Part shown: positions 35,562 to 44,151 of the stretch, one piece after another | How the letters are laid out: every line of letters starts with the position of its first letter | Numbering within the stretch: position 1 is the first letter of the stretch | Assembly (NCBI RefSeq): GCF_947631635.1 | Contig: NZ_CANRMB010000005.1 | Coordinates: 62,001-126,000 of the forward strand | Direction of reading: 5' to 3' | Source of the DNA: an uncultured Dysosmobacter sp. | GTDB lineage: Bacteria; Bacillota; Clostridia; Oscillospirales; Oscillospiraceae | Length of the DNA stretch: 64,000 bases | Made by a program: the position numbers and the translations under genes | Notes under the pieces: model-generated | Databases searched by the model: none | Told to the model about the DNA's origin: nothing | Seen by the model: the letters and a program-made list of their open reading frames with translations, nothing else

Positions 35562-36094
35562 TGCTGGCGTATTTTTCGACCGAGCTGCTGAAGGAACTCC
35601 TGGACTACTATCTTCCGCGTTATCGGCTTGCTGAGGAGCGTGGCTTTGCCGTTCAGGGCAGTAAGTATGCTTGGCTCTATGATGAGCTGCGCCTTCGTGT
35701 TTCGACCATTCAGCAGGCGCTTCTGTTCCTGGACTCCCTCCCCAAGTTTATGGAGTGTGAGGATAACAGTAAGTCCATGCAGTATGTGGTGAGCTATACC
35801 AGCGCTCTGTTTGCTCCGGATGGGGCAAGTTCAGTGGATAGAGGGCAGGATGATGTCCACCCCTATTTCAATGATGGGAACCCGTATTGGCTGGACTTTC
35901 AGGAGGCGGTGGACAACTTCCCCACAGATTATGATTTATCAAATCTGCCGCTTTTCTATGTGGATCTGTGCGAGTATGTGGTGCGGGCGATTCGACTTTA
36001 CCTCCAGATCCGGGAAGGTTCCTTCCATGCGATTGACAAGGGCAAGTTCGAGACTATCATGCACGCAAACGCCCCAGTGAGGAATGCGGGGTGA
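35558..36094 (+). CDS. Hypothetical helical protein
   Basis: A 178-residue helical protein overlapping both neighbours by 4 nt, so three genes (35088-36588) are translated as a chain ending in a sigma-like factor. There is no signal peptide and no recognised motif. A regulatory partner role for the sigma-like protein is possible from the coupling. Confidence 0.72.
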   Translation: MMLAYFSTELLKELLDYYLPRYRLAEERGFAVQGSKYAWLYDELRLRVSTIQQALLFLDSLPKFMECEDNSKSMQYVVSYTSALFAPDGASSVDRGQDDVHPYFNDGNPYWLDFQEAVDNFPTDYDLSNLPLFYVDLCEYVVRAIRLYLQIREGSFHAIDKGKFETIMHANAPVRNAG

Positions 36095-36588
36095 CCCTGG
36101 TGGATGACCGCGTTCTCACTCCTGAGCAACAGGAATTCGCTGAACAGCATCACGGCCTGCTCCTGAAATTCATGGGTACTTACGGTCTTACAGATGACGA
36201 TTATGGCATTCTGGCTGAACGGTATGTGAAGACGGTAAAAAAATACCTTGAAACAGAGGCACTGCATCAGTACCGCTTCTCAACGATCCTGTGGTATCGT
36301 CTGCGTGCGGATCTCCATAAGCAGCGCAGACGCGCTTGGAAGGAAGAAGCGCACAGCTCACTTGATGACTTCCTGGAAGTTGTCGGAGAGCCTGACGATT
36401 CTGGCACCTCTATCCTCTGGAGCGATATTGAACAGCAGATCACGCAACAGCAGATTGAACTGCTCCGGCTCCGGGCAATGGGGTTCACGCCCCGGGAAAT
36501 AGCCCGTATGCAGCAATGTTCCCACAATGCCATTCACTGTAGGTTCAAACGCATCAAGAAAAAACTCAAAAGAGCTGGTCTCATCTGA
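36091..36588 (+). CDS. Sigma-70-family-like factor
   Basis: A 165-residue protein starting at GTG overlapping the upstream stop. The C-terminal half carries a region 4-type helix-turn-helix (LRLRAMGFTPREIARMQQCS followed by a basic helix). The N-terminal half (residues about 20-95) resembles region 2, with YRFSTILWYRLRADLHKQRR. It is similar in plan to the factor at 22920 but is not a copy. It may switch on late or transfer genes of the element. Confidence 0.82.
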   Translation: MTLVDDRVLTPEQQEFAEQHHGLLLKFMGTYGLTDDDYGILAERYVKTVKKYLETEALHQYRFSTILWYRLRADLHKQRRRAWKEEAHSSLDDFLEVVGEPDDSGTSILWSDIEQQITQQQIELLRLRAMGFTPREIARMQQCSHNAIHCRFKRIKKKLKRAGLI

Positions 36589-36593
36589 CCAAG

Positions 36594-36637
36594 CAGCCCA
36601 CCGGCCCCTTTATGGGATGTCGGTGGGCTGTTTTTTT
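36594..36637 (+). terminator. Rho-independent terminator
   Basis: CAGCCCACCG (36594-36603) pairs with CGGTGGGCTG (36621-36630), followed by seven T. It ends the operon. Confidence 0.88.
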
Positions 36638-36704
36638 GTTTGCAAGTCTTTCTATTTGATGGATGTCTTTTGACTAGTGGATTTATAGGAAAAGTGCTGT
36701 TGTA

Positions 36705-36735
36705 TATACTACCAATAGGTAGAAATCTATCTATT
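36705..36735 (+). promoter_or_regulatory. Promoter and operator-like repeat of XRE gene
   Basis: TATACT (36705-36710) serves as -10. An inverted repeat, AATAGGTAGA (36714-36723) and TCTATCTATT (36726-36735), 9 of 10 pairs, lies between it and the ribosome binding site. This is where a Cro/CI-like protein would repress its own gene. Confidence 0.5.
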
Positions 36736-36748
36736 AGGAGGTGTGTGC

Positions 36749-37084
36749 TTGGACGCAAAGAAGATTGGGAACCGAATCAAGCTGATCAGGAAAGCCAGAG
36801 GGCTGACACAAGCCGATCTGGCACAAATGGTTGATTTGACGCCGAAGTACTTGAGCAATCTGGAGTGTGGCTTCAAATTGCCGAAGTTTGAAACATTCAT
36901 TTCCATCGCAAACGCCTTGAAGGTAGATGCAAATACGCTGCTGCGTGATGTCCTGGATGTATCCACCTCAACAGCCAGCTCTGAAATATCGGAGAAACTG
37001 GCGGCATTACCTACGGAAGAACAAAGGAAGATCATGCGCATTCTCGATGTGATAATCAACGAGGAAAATGCAAAGCAGTCATAA
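36749..37084 (+). CDS. XRE-family (Cro/CI-like) repressor
   Basis: A 111-residue regulator. TTG at 36749 has GGAGG 7 nt upstream; GTG at 36743 would sit too close. Residues about 5-60 are an HTH_3 domain (KLIRKARGLTQADLAQMVDL, then YLSNLECG). The C-terminal half is an alpha-helical dimer part. An inverted repeat overlaps its transcription start. It is a probable maintenance or transfer switch. Confidence 0.88.
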   Translation: MDAKKIGNRIKLIRKARGLTQADLAQMVDLTPKYLSNLECGFKLPKFETFISIANALKVDANTLLRDVLDVSTSTASSEISEKLAALPTEEQRKIMRILDVIINEENAKQS

Positions 37085-37101
37085 CTCTATTTTGTCAGGT
37101 G

Positions 37102-37130
37102 CTCCACGCCGTTGTGCGTGGAGTTTTTTT
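37102..37130 (+). terminator. Rho-independent terminator
   Basis: CTCCACGC (37102-37109) pairs with GCGTGGAG (37116-37123), followed by seven T. Confidence 0.87.
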
Positions 37131-37158
37131 GCTGTTCCTCGACTGCGTTCGACACGGT

Positions 37159-37202
37159 TTGACAAAACTCTTGTGCTAAAGTATTTCTTGTAGAAATACT
37201 TT
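37159..37202 (+). promoter_or_regulatory. Promoter overlapped by perfect palindrome
   Basis: TTGACA (37159-37164) and TATTTC (37182-37187) are spaced by 17. AAAGTATTTC (37178-37187) and GAAATACTTT (37193-37202) are perfect 10-bp arms, so a bound dimer would cover the -10. It controls the small gene at 37233 and perhaps the lipoprotein gene after it. Confidence 0.55.
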
Positions 37203-37232
37203 GAAAATGATAGTATTACAGGAGGATGGCCT

Positions 37233-37442
37233 ATGAAGCGGCTGTATGGTTTCTGGCTTGCTTTCCGCATTGAATATCATTGGTGGTACATACTGCGGTA
37301 CAGAAAGCGTGGCATTGGGATGATTGAGAGCGGCGCTGCATTGAATTCTCCAGAGCTGATAAAGCTCAGCAAGAAGATTACCAGGCACGGAATGGTGGCT
37401 CTACGCCTCCAGGATGAATATGAAGACAAGGTGCTGTCCTGA
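37233..37442 (+). CDS. Small basic hypothetical protein
   Basis: A 69-residue protein behind ACAGGAGG. The N-terminus is aromatic and basic (MKRLYGFWLAFRIEYHWWYI), perhaps membrane-associated, followed by a helical region. It has its own promoter with an overlapping palindrome, which supports it being real. Confidence 0.6.
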   Translation: MKRLYGFWLAFRIEYHWWYILRYRKRGIGMIESGAALNSPELIKLSKKITRHGMVALRLQDEYEDKVLS

Positions 37443-37462
37443 TTATTGGACGGCACCTTATT
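37428..37462 (+). terminator. Hairpin at end of small gene
   Basis: A 12-bp stem (37428-37439 with 37448-37459, one G-U) overlaps the stop codon. The T-tract is poor, so it may only attenuate. Confidence 0.5.
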
Positions 37463-37495
37463 TACAATAGACACAGAAAGTGAGGGAATGTGCCT

Positions 37496-38716
37496 ATGAA
37501 AAAGAAAATGACAATTTGGTTGTTAGCCCTCCTGCTCCTTCTGTCAGGATGCGGAGCAGCTGAGGGCACGGAACCTGCACTGCCGGATAGCCCAGATGGA
37601 ATCGTTTCTGAAGAGGTAGTGCAGCAGCCGCAAACGGACATAACGGATAGTGAAGAAAACGGGCAGGATGTGGACGAGGAAACGGAGCAGAGTTCTCCTG
37701 AACCATCCAACTCGCTGTCAGAGCAGACTCCTGCACCAGAGGCAATGACTCCACCCGAAAACTCAACTTTTGAAGTTCACTACATTGATGTCGGTCAGGG
37801 AGACTGTTCTCTCGTCCTATGCGATGGAAAAGCAATGCTTATCGACGGCGGCGAGGCATCTGAGTCCAGTAAGGTCTATGCCTACCTGAAGAAGCTGGGG
37901 GTAAATCATCTTGACTACATCGTGGCCACTCATGCCCACTCGGATCACATTGGCGGCCTTTCCGGTGCCCTGAATTATGCGTCGGTAGACACTGCGTTGT
38001 GCCCTGTGACTTCCTACGATTCTAAGACCTTTAACAGCTTCACGAAGTATCTTAGCCAGCAGGAAGTCTCTATTACGGTTCCTGAGCCGGGGGATGCATT
38101 CTCCTTGGGCAGCGCCTCTGTGACCATCCTGGGGCCTCAGAAGAGCTATGAGGACACCAATGACACCTCCATCGTGATGAAGGTGGTATATGGGAAAACC
38201 TCCTTCCTCTTTACCGGCGATGCTGAGAGAACCGCCGAAGCGGATATCCTGGACGCCGGATACGATCTTTCCGCAACGGTCCTGAAGGTCGGGCACCATG
38301 GCAGCGATACCAGCACCAGCTATGCCTTCCTTCGTGAGATCATGCCTGAATATGCTGTGATCCAGGTTGGCAAGGGAAACTCCTATGGCCATCCGACTGA
38401 AGATACGCTCAGCAAACTTCGTGATGCTGATGTGAAAGTCTACCGGAACGATCTGCAAGGGACAATCATCTGCACCAGCGACGGTGAAACGGTTTCCTTC
38501 AGCACGGAGAAAAATGAGAGCGTTCAGACCAATCCCACTGTGACAGCGACGCCAGAGCCGAATAATGTGGGAGAGTATATTGGCAACAAGAACTCAAAGA
38601 AGTTCCACCTGCCCACCTGCAAGAATCTGCCGGCAGAAAAGAACAGAGTTTTCTTCGACTCCAGGCAGGAAGCTGTCGATGCCGGTTTTGACCCGTGCGG
38701 TAATTGTCATCCATAA
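37496..38716 (+). CDS. Metallo-beta-lactamase-fold lipoprotein, ComEC-like
   Basis: A 406-residue lipoprotein. The lipobox LLLSGC marks lipidation at about Cys18, so it sits outside on the membrane. An acidic Ser/Pro/Glu linker follows. Residues about 95-340 are a metallo-beta-lactamase fold of the ComEC type (VHYIDVGQGDCSLV, metal site THAHSDHIGG with His146, His148, Asp150, His151, then GHHGSDTSTS). The last about 45 residues (YIGNKNSKKFHLPTCK ... PCGNC) match the small Ada-like zinc module common after such domains. Relatives are thought to be extracellular nucleases or phosphodiesterases. The ATG at 37496 has GAGGGA upstream. Confidence 0.92.
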   Translation: MKKKMTIWLLALLLLLSGCGAAEGTEPALPDSPDGIVSEEVVQQPQTDITDSEENGQDVDEETEQSSPEPSNSLSEQTPAPEAMTPPENSTFEVHYIDVGQGDCSLVLCDGKAMLIDGGEASESSKVYAYLKKLGVNHLDYIVATHAHSDHIGGLSGALNYASVDTALCPVTSYDSKTFNSFTKYLSQQEVSITVPEPGDAFSLGSASVTILGPQKSYEDTNDTSIVMKVVYGKTSFLFTGDAERTAEADILDAGYDLSATVLKVGHHGSDTSTSYAFLREIMPEYAVIQVGKGNSYGHPTEDTLSKLRDADVKVYRNDLQGTIICTSDGETVSFSTEKNESVQTNPTVTATPEPNNVGEYIGNKNSKKFHLPTCKNLPAEKNRVFFDSRQEAVDAGFDPCGNCHP

Positions 38717-38850
38717 ATAGAATCACGAAGTAAAATCACGGGATGAAAAGCACCAAATTGGGTGGGTGTTGATATTGTTCCAATTCTGATGTAAAACGTC
38801 CCCCATAATGGAATAGTGTTAGCTGCACCATGGTGGCAGCCATGGGAAGA

Positions 38851-38877
38851 GGGTCTGCCAAACAGCAGATCCTTTTT
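38851..38877 (+). terminator. Terminator-like hairpin
   Basis: GGGTCTGC (38851-38858) pairs with GCAGATCC (38865-38872, one G-U), followed by TTTTT. It lies downstream of the lipoprotein gene. Confidence 0.65.
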
Positions 38878-38898
38878 GCGTATTTATGGGGTGATTTC

Positions 38899-39018
38899 GT
38901 GGAATACATTTCTAAGTTTGTTCGACCGGGAGTGAGGGAATGGTTGGAGGATGGAGGCATAGCCATCTTTGTGGCGGCGGAGGCAGGTCACTTAGTAATT
39001 CGTTTGTTTCCCATGTGA
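38899..39018 (+). CDS. Possible 39-residue protein
   Basis: A GTG frame behind GGGGTGA encodes a peptide with FVRPGVREWLEDGGIAIFVA. Its composition looks protein-like rather than random, so it could be a small protein or the remnant of a larger gene. There is no further support. Confidence 0.25.
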   Translation: MEYISKFVRPGVREWLEDGGIAIFVAAEAGHLVIRLFPM

Positions 39019-39044
39019 AAATGGTGTTATCGCAATAGATTTCG

Positions 39045-39084
39045 TTGAAAATAGACCTGCATGTGATATACTGGTGATATACTG
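39045..39084 (+). promoter_or_regulatory. Promoter with tandem 11-bp repeat
   Basis: TTGAAA (39045-39050) is 16 nt before TATACT (39067-39072). GTGATATACTG occurs twice in tandem (39063-39073 and 39074-39084), duplicating the -10. It drives the HTH gene and restriction operon and could be bound by the HTH protein itself. Confidence 0.55.
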
Positions 39085-39137
39085 TAAAATAGGATTAAAA
39101 TAAGATGAATTTCCGGGGAAAAGGAGCGGTGAAGATT

Positions 39138-39386
39138 ATGGTTGTCTCTTATAAGAGGCTTTGGAAGCTCTTGATCGATAAGGATATGAAGAAGAAGGAC
39201 CTGGTTGAGAAGGCTCACATCAGTTCATACACGCTCAATAAACTGAATCGTGGGGACAATGTGACCACAGAGACCCTTGTGAAGATATGCCGGGCTCTGG
39301 ACTGCTCCTTTGATGACATCATGGAAGTGGTCCCTGAGCCAGCAGAGAAGAAATCAGAAAATGAAGGGAGCGTTGGCGACACATGA
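39138..39386 (+). CDS. Small HTH regulator of restriction operon
   Basis: An 82-residue XRE-type protein, nearly all helix-turn-helix (KDLVEKAHISSYTLNKLNRG, then LVKICRALDCSFDDIMEVV). The ATG at 39138 is used with AAGGAG upstream; a GTG at 39129 is possible. It overlaps hsdR by 4 nt. Such controllers often delay restriction gene expression after entry to a new host. Confidence 0.85.
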   Translation: MVVSYKRLWKLLIDKDMKKKDLVEKAHISSYTLNKLNRGDNVTTETLVKICRALDCSFDDIMEVVPEPAEKKSENEGSVGDT

Positions 39387-42300
39387 GAGTCCCCTGGAAT
39401 GAAGATATGCGGGTGAAATTCCCTGCCACGATCCAGTTCATGCGGCTTGGATATGAGTATCAGTCGCTAAAAGATGCTGAGATACATACGGAAACCAGAA
39501 TTTTTCTGAATCGCTTTGTTCCCTCTATTCAGCGTATCAACAGCGGGAAGGGCCTGACTGAGGAACAGATTTTGGCAGAGGTCGAAGAAATCCATAACAT
39601 CATCAAGAACAATGATATGGGCAAAGAGTTCCTGGCTCGTTTGCTGGACCAGACCGCAGACATCAAGCTCATTGATTTTGCCTATCCTGAATCCAATGAT
39701 TTCGCCATCGTTGACGAGCTGACCTTCGGCCCGGAAGCGAAGGGTTCTTTCCGCCCGGATGTCACTGTTCTTGTCAACGGCATCCCTCTCGGATTCCTTG
39801 AAGTGAAGAAACCCAATAACGAGGGCGGTATCCAGAAGGAGTTCCACCGGATGCTGGACGAGCGGCTTCAGGTACCGGAATTCAAGAAATACTTCAACAT
39901 GCTCCAGTTTGTTACCTTTAGCAACAACATGGAGTATGAGACCGATAACGATGCCGCCCCGGCTGAAGAGGTGCGGGCTGGGTCCTTCTACTCTACGCCG
40001 AATGGGAACAGGACCTTCTTCTCCTTCTTCCGGGAGGAGAATCCAAAAACATCTGGCTTCAAGGATGTTTCCATGGATGAGGTGCGGCATATCCTCAAAG
40101 ATAATGGGTACAGTCCCAGCTATGCGGATACGGAGGAGTTCCAGACCAACTTGCAGCCCACAACGCCGTGCAATCGGTTCGTGACCTCCTTCTTCGATAT
40201 TCCTCGTATGATGTACCTACTGCAATACGGTTTCTTCTATGTCGACACGATTGATGAAAAGACGGGGCAGCCTGTTACACAGAAGCATATCATGCGCTAC
40301 CCGCAGTTCTTTGCCAGCCAGGCCATTCTGAAGCGCATTGACGGCGGCGGGAAATCCGGCATCATCTTCCATACGCAGGGCAGCGGCAAGACAGAATTGT
40401 CTGCTTTCTCTGCCAGAATTATCAGAGACTACTTCTCCGAGCGGGGTATCACCGCTAAGTTCTATTATGTGGTGGACCGTCTGGACCTGCTCATTCAGGT
40501 CCGTGATGAAATGCGGAACCGTGGACTGAATGCGATTGAGGTCAACAGCCGCTCTGACTTTGAAAAGGAACTCAAGCGTCCGCTTCCCAAGCGTGGAGAC
40601 CTTCGTTCGAACGGCGAGATCGTTGTGGTGAATATCCAGAAATTCAACGATGCGCTCCCCCAGGTGAGCAATGTGTACGATGCTAAAATCCAGCGGATCT
40701 TCTTTGTGGATGAAGCGCATCGCTCCTATAGGCAGACGGGCCAGTTCTTCAAGAACCTGATGCTGGTGGATGACAACGCCATCTACATCGCTATGACCGG
40801 AACGCCGCTCCTTTCCAAAAAGGAACGCTCTAATCTGAAGTTTGGAGACTACATCCACAAGTATTTCTACGACAAATCCATCTCTGACGGGTACACTCTC
40901 CGCATCAAGAAGGAGGATATTGATACCACCGTTCGAGCGGACATCCATAGGAATCTTCAGTTTGAAAAATCCCAGATCAACGCCAAGAAGGACACCATGC
41001 GGACGGACGAGGCCTATATCAGTTGCCTCGGTAAATTCATTGAGACTGACTTCCTGAACTTCCGCCTTGTGAATGCCGATTCTACCATTGGCGGAATGAT
41101 CGTATGCTCCTCCAACCCGCAGGCTCGCAAGGTCAAGGAGTGGTTCGATAATAATGTTACCACGCTCGAAACAGGCTTGGTCATCTCTGACGAAGACGCT
41201 CCCCGCAGCGACATCAATAAGGAGACCCAGAAGGCTTTCCGCAAGACGCTCAAGCCGGACATCCTGATTGTTCACCAGATGCTTACCACTGGCTACGATG
41301 TGCCTCGGCTCAAAAAGATGTATCTGCTCCGGAATGCCAAGGAACACACTTTGCTCCAGACCATCAGCCGAGTGAACCGTCCTTACAAGAACCCAAAGAC
41401 AGGCAAGGTATATCAGTACGGCTACATCGTGGACTTTGTCGATATTGAAGAGGAATATGACCGGACCATCGAAATGTACCTCAAGGAGATGGAGGACGAT
41501 TTCAACGATGACTCTGATGAGCATTTCTCTCTGACTGGGCTGGTCATCGGCCCCGAGGATATCGATAAGAAGTATCACGCCTATCAGGCGCACATGGATA
41601 CTCTGGTCGATACCTCTGTGAATCTGGAATTGTTCTCCCAGCAACTCGTTAAGATGGATAGGGATACGCTGCTGGCCATCCGCCGTGACTTGAATGGCAT
41701 CAAGGACTGCCGCACGGAATTCCTGCTTTCCAGAGCTATGACGCTGGCAAAACAGATCGATGAAGACCGCATCAAGAAGCTGTTGCGGGAAGTGCAGAAC
41801 CGTATCGACTTCCTGAACCTCACCACAAAGCCTATCGACCTGATGACGGTCGTCTCCAACGAGGAAGTCGTCAAAATCGTATACGAGTTCTTTAAGGTCA
41901 GAATCAGCATCATGGATATGAGTAAGCTGACCCGAGCCTTTAAGGACGTCACAGATATCAACGGCTACAATCAATTTACGGATACGGTTTCGGATATCCA
42001 AAAGGAAATCCGCCGCAACAAGAACACTGGCGCTGAAAAAATCGTCAGTCTGGAGGACTTGCTCAAAAAAATCTTCGTCGAGCTGGAGTACATCGACCTC
42101 AATAACCTTTCTGAGGTCAATGGGAAGCTGCTGAAGATCCTAGAGGACCTGCGCCGTATCAATGAGGAGAACGAGCGTTTGGCAGCCCGCTATGGCGGTA
42201 ACTACGCCTTTGTCAAAACATATTCCGATATGGTGGAGATGCACCCGGAATATGACAAAGAAGATCTCGCCAAATTGACGGATGTGGCCTATGCTGCCGT

Positions 42301-42478
42301 AAAGGACATTGAGGGCTCCAATATTCTCATCTTGCACGGGCGGGAATCCTTTGTGAATACCGTTAAGAAAAATACGACAACTCAGCTTTTAAAATCCGGA
42401 CTATACAAAAAACTCAACCTTAAGGATTGGTACGCTGATTTCCTCGGCGAGACCTACTCCAACATGAGGATTTTCTAA
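39383..42478 (+). CDS. hsdR: Type I restriction enzyme, R subunit
   Basis: A 1031-residue motor nuclease that translocates and cuts unmodified DNA within the R2M2S complex. The PD-ExK nuclease shows Asp126, then Glu140-x-Lys142 in FRPDVTV and GFLEVKK. The helicase core has HTQGSGKT at 330-337 and DEAHRS, followed by motif VI-like LLQTISRVNRPYKN. Length is normal for the family, and the ATG overlaps the HTH gene. The frame is intact, but the partner hsdM is broken. Without methylation an active R subunit would not be assembled, which may explain how the cell tolerates it. Confidence 0.96.
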   Translation: MRVPWNEDMRVKFPATIQFMRLGYEYQSLKDAEIHTETRIFLNRFVPSIQRINSGKGLTEEQILAEVEEIHNIIKNNDMGKEFLARLLDQTADIKLIDFAYPESNDFAIVDELTFGPEAKGSFRPDVTVLVNGIPLGFLEVKKPNNEGGIQKEFHRMLDERLQVPEFKKYFNMLQFVTFSNNMEYETDNDAAPAEEVRAGSFYSTPNGNRTFFSFFREENPKTSGFKDVSMDEVRHILKDNGYSPSYADTEEFQTNLQPTTPCNRFVTSFFDIPRMMYLLQYGFFYVDTIDEKTGQPVTQKHIMRYPQFFASQAILKRIDGGGKSGIIFHTQGSGKTELSAFSARIIRDYFSERGITAKFYYVVDRLDLLIQVRDEMRNRGLNAIEVNSRSDFEKELKRPLPKRGDLRSNGEIVVVNIQKFNDALPQVSNVYDAKIQRIFFVDEAHRSYRQTGQFFKNLMLVDDNAIYIAMTGTPLLSKKERSNLKFGDYIHKYFYDKSISDGYTLRIKKEDIDTTVRADIHRNLQFEKSQINAKKDTMRTDEAYISCLGKFIETDFLNFRLVNADSTIGGMIVCSSNPQARKVKEWFDNNVTTLETGLVISDEDAPRSDINKETQKAFRKTLKPDILIVHQMLTTGYDVPRLKKMYLLRNAKEHTLLQTISRVNRPYKNPKTGKVYQYGYIVDFVDIEEEYDRTIEMYLKEMEDDFNDDSDEHFSLTGLVIGPEDIDKKYHAYQAHMDTLVDTSVNLELFSQQLVKMDRDTLLAIRRDLNGIKDCRTEFLLSRAMTLAKQIDEDRIKKLLREVQNRIDFLNLTTKPIDLMTVVSNEEVVKIVYEFFKVRISIMDMSKLTRAFKDVTDINGYNQFTDTVSDIQKEIRRNKNTGAEKIVSLEDLLKKIFVELEYIDLNNLSEVNGKLLKILEDLRRINEENERLAARYGGNYAFVKTYSDMVEMHPEYDKEDLAKLTDVAYAAVKDIEGSNILILHGRESFVNTVKKNTTTQLLKSGLYKKLNLKDWYADFLGETYSNMRIF

Positions 42479-42493
42479 CTGGGGAGATTGACC

Positions 42494-44151
42494 ATGTATA
42501 ACATTTTAAGCACAGAATCCAAAATCAAACAGATCATTGATGAGCTGAAGGCGCTTAGCGCACAGGCTGGTCTTGCCAACCAGGGAGAAGAGGAACGTAT
42601 CATTACCTCTGTTTTCCTCTATAAGTTCCTCAACGACAAGTTCATGTATAGCCTGTCGAAATTCGGGGAGGAGATTGGCGAGAGCATCGACGAGATCCTC
42701 AAGAATGAGAATGACGAACTGGATGCTTTCTATGACACCACATCCGGCGATGTTGCGTTTGGCTATGAAGACACCATCCAGTACCTCATCAACCATGTAG
42801 AGCAGGCGAACTTCTACCAGCAGTTCGATGAGGCTCTGGTCCGCATCGCTCAGAACACTCGTAACGAAGCGTTTGCCGTGGAAACAGCAGAGGGTAGCCA
42901 CAGACCCCTGTTCGAGCCTATCTCTACTCCCGTAGAGCCGTCTAATCGGAACAACTTCGCTAAGAACATCTTTGGCATCATCGCTCAGGATAAGTTTGAC
43001 TTCTCCGACACATTCGCTGGCTCATTTGACTTCTATTCTACGATTTTTGAGTACCTTATCAAGGATTATAACGTTGCGAGTGGTGTGTATGCAGAATACT
43101 TTACACCTCAGGCGGTAAGCTCTATTATTGCAAAATGCCTGGTCGGAATGAGCGACAAAATCGAAGCGTCCGAGATTTCTGACCCCGCCGCCGGCTCTGG
43201 CTCCCTAATTCTGCATCTGGCCCATGAATTGGGTCAGGAGAATGGCATGAATCGTGCCATCGTCTATACGCAGGACATCTCCTCGAAATCGACCCGCTTC
43301 CTGCGTCTGAACATGATGCTCAACGGGATGACGGAGTCCTTGGGGCATATCATCCAGGGTGATACACTGCTGAATCCCGCCCATTTTGAGGTGGAGCATG
43401 AGCCGACTTCCGGACTCAAGAAGTATGCCTATCAGACCGCAAATCCGCCTTCAAGCTGGACTTTTCCTCCACCCGTGATGCCATCGAACAGAAGTGGTCT
43501 GAGACTGACCGCTTCTTTGCGGGGGTGCCGAAGATCCCCGCTAATAAGAAGGAATCCATGGCGGTTTACCTGCTGTTTATCCAGCACATCATGTACTGCA
43601 TGAAAGATAACGGCAAGGCGGCTATCGTCGTTCCTACGGGCTTCCTGACTGCAAAGAGTAAGATTGAGTATGCCATACGGCAGAAGATGGTGGATGAGGG
43701 GATGCTCAAGGGCGTTATCTCCATGCCCAGCAACATCTTCGCCAATACGGGCACCAATGTCTCTATCCTGTTTTTGGACAAGGCCAATACCGACGGCACG
43801 GTGCTGCTGTTGGATGCTTCCAAGCTGGGGACCAAAGTCAAGGACGGCAAGAACCAGAAGACTGTTCTGAGCGATGATGAGGTTGCTCGCATCATCAATA
43901 CCTTCGTCGGACATCAGATAGAGGATGACTTTAGCGTTTCTGTGTCCACCGAGGACATCAAGAATAAGGGATACTCCTTCTCCGCCGGACAGTATTTCGA
44001 GGTAAAAATCGAGCATATCGACATCACCGCCGAGGAGTTCCAGTCCAAGATGGGCGACTACAAAGCTCGGCTGAGTGAGCGGTTTGTAAAGGGGCGCTCT
44101 TTGGAAGAAAGAATTATGAATGATATTGGGGGGCTGAGATATGACAGCTAA
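42494..44151 (+). pseudogene. hsdM: Type I DNA methyltransferase M subunit, frameshifted
   Basis: Two overlapping frames together encode a normal-length M subunit (about 550 residues). Frame one starts at ATG 42494 (GGGGAG upstream) and carries the HsdM N-terminal helices, motif I (DPAAGSGSL) and a run up to YAYQTANPP. It then goes out of frame near 43450 and stops at 43603. The other frame continues with FKLDFSSTRDAIEQKWSE through to 44151. One T appears to be missing in CCGCCTTCAAG, in the middle of the catalytic NPPF motif IV. The tract is short, so phase variation is unlikely. It is either a real inactivating mutation or a sequencing error. Confidence 0.9.

Larger units (their letters stand above)
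38717..39044. other. Intergenic region before restriction island
   Basis: No full gene is seen. It includes a terminator-like hairpin at 38851-38877 and a doubtful 39-residue frame at 38899-39018. The sequence looks like a junction between the lipoprotein gene and the restriction island rather than coding DNA. Confidence 0.4.

Noticed and set aside
40217-42001. Antisense open frame of 594 residues opposite hsdR
   Set aside because: Opposite a clear HsdR; composition is that of a shadow frame.
43525-44151. Separate gene downstream of hsdM
   Set aside because: It is the C-terminal half of HsdM in another frame, not an independent gene.
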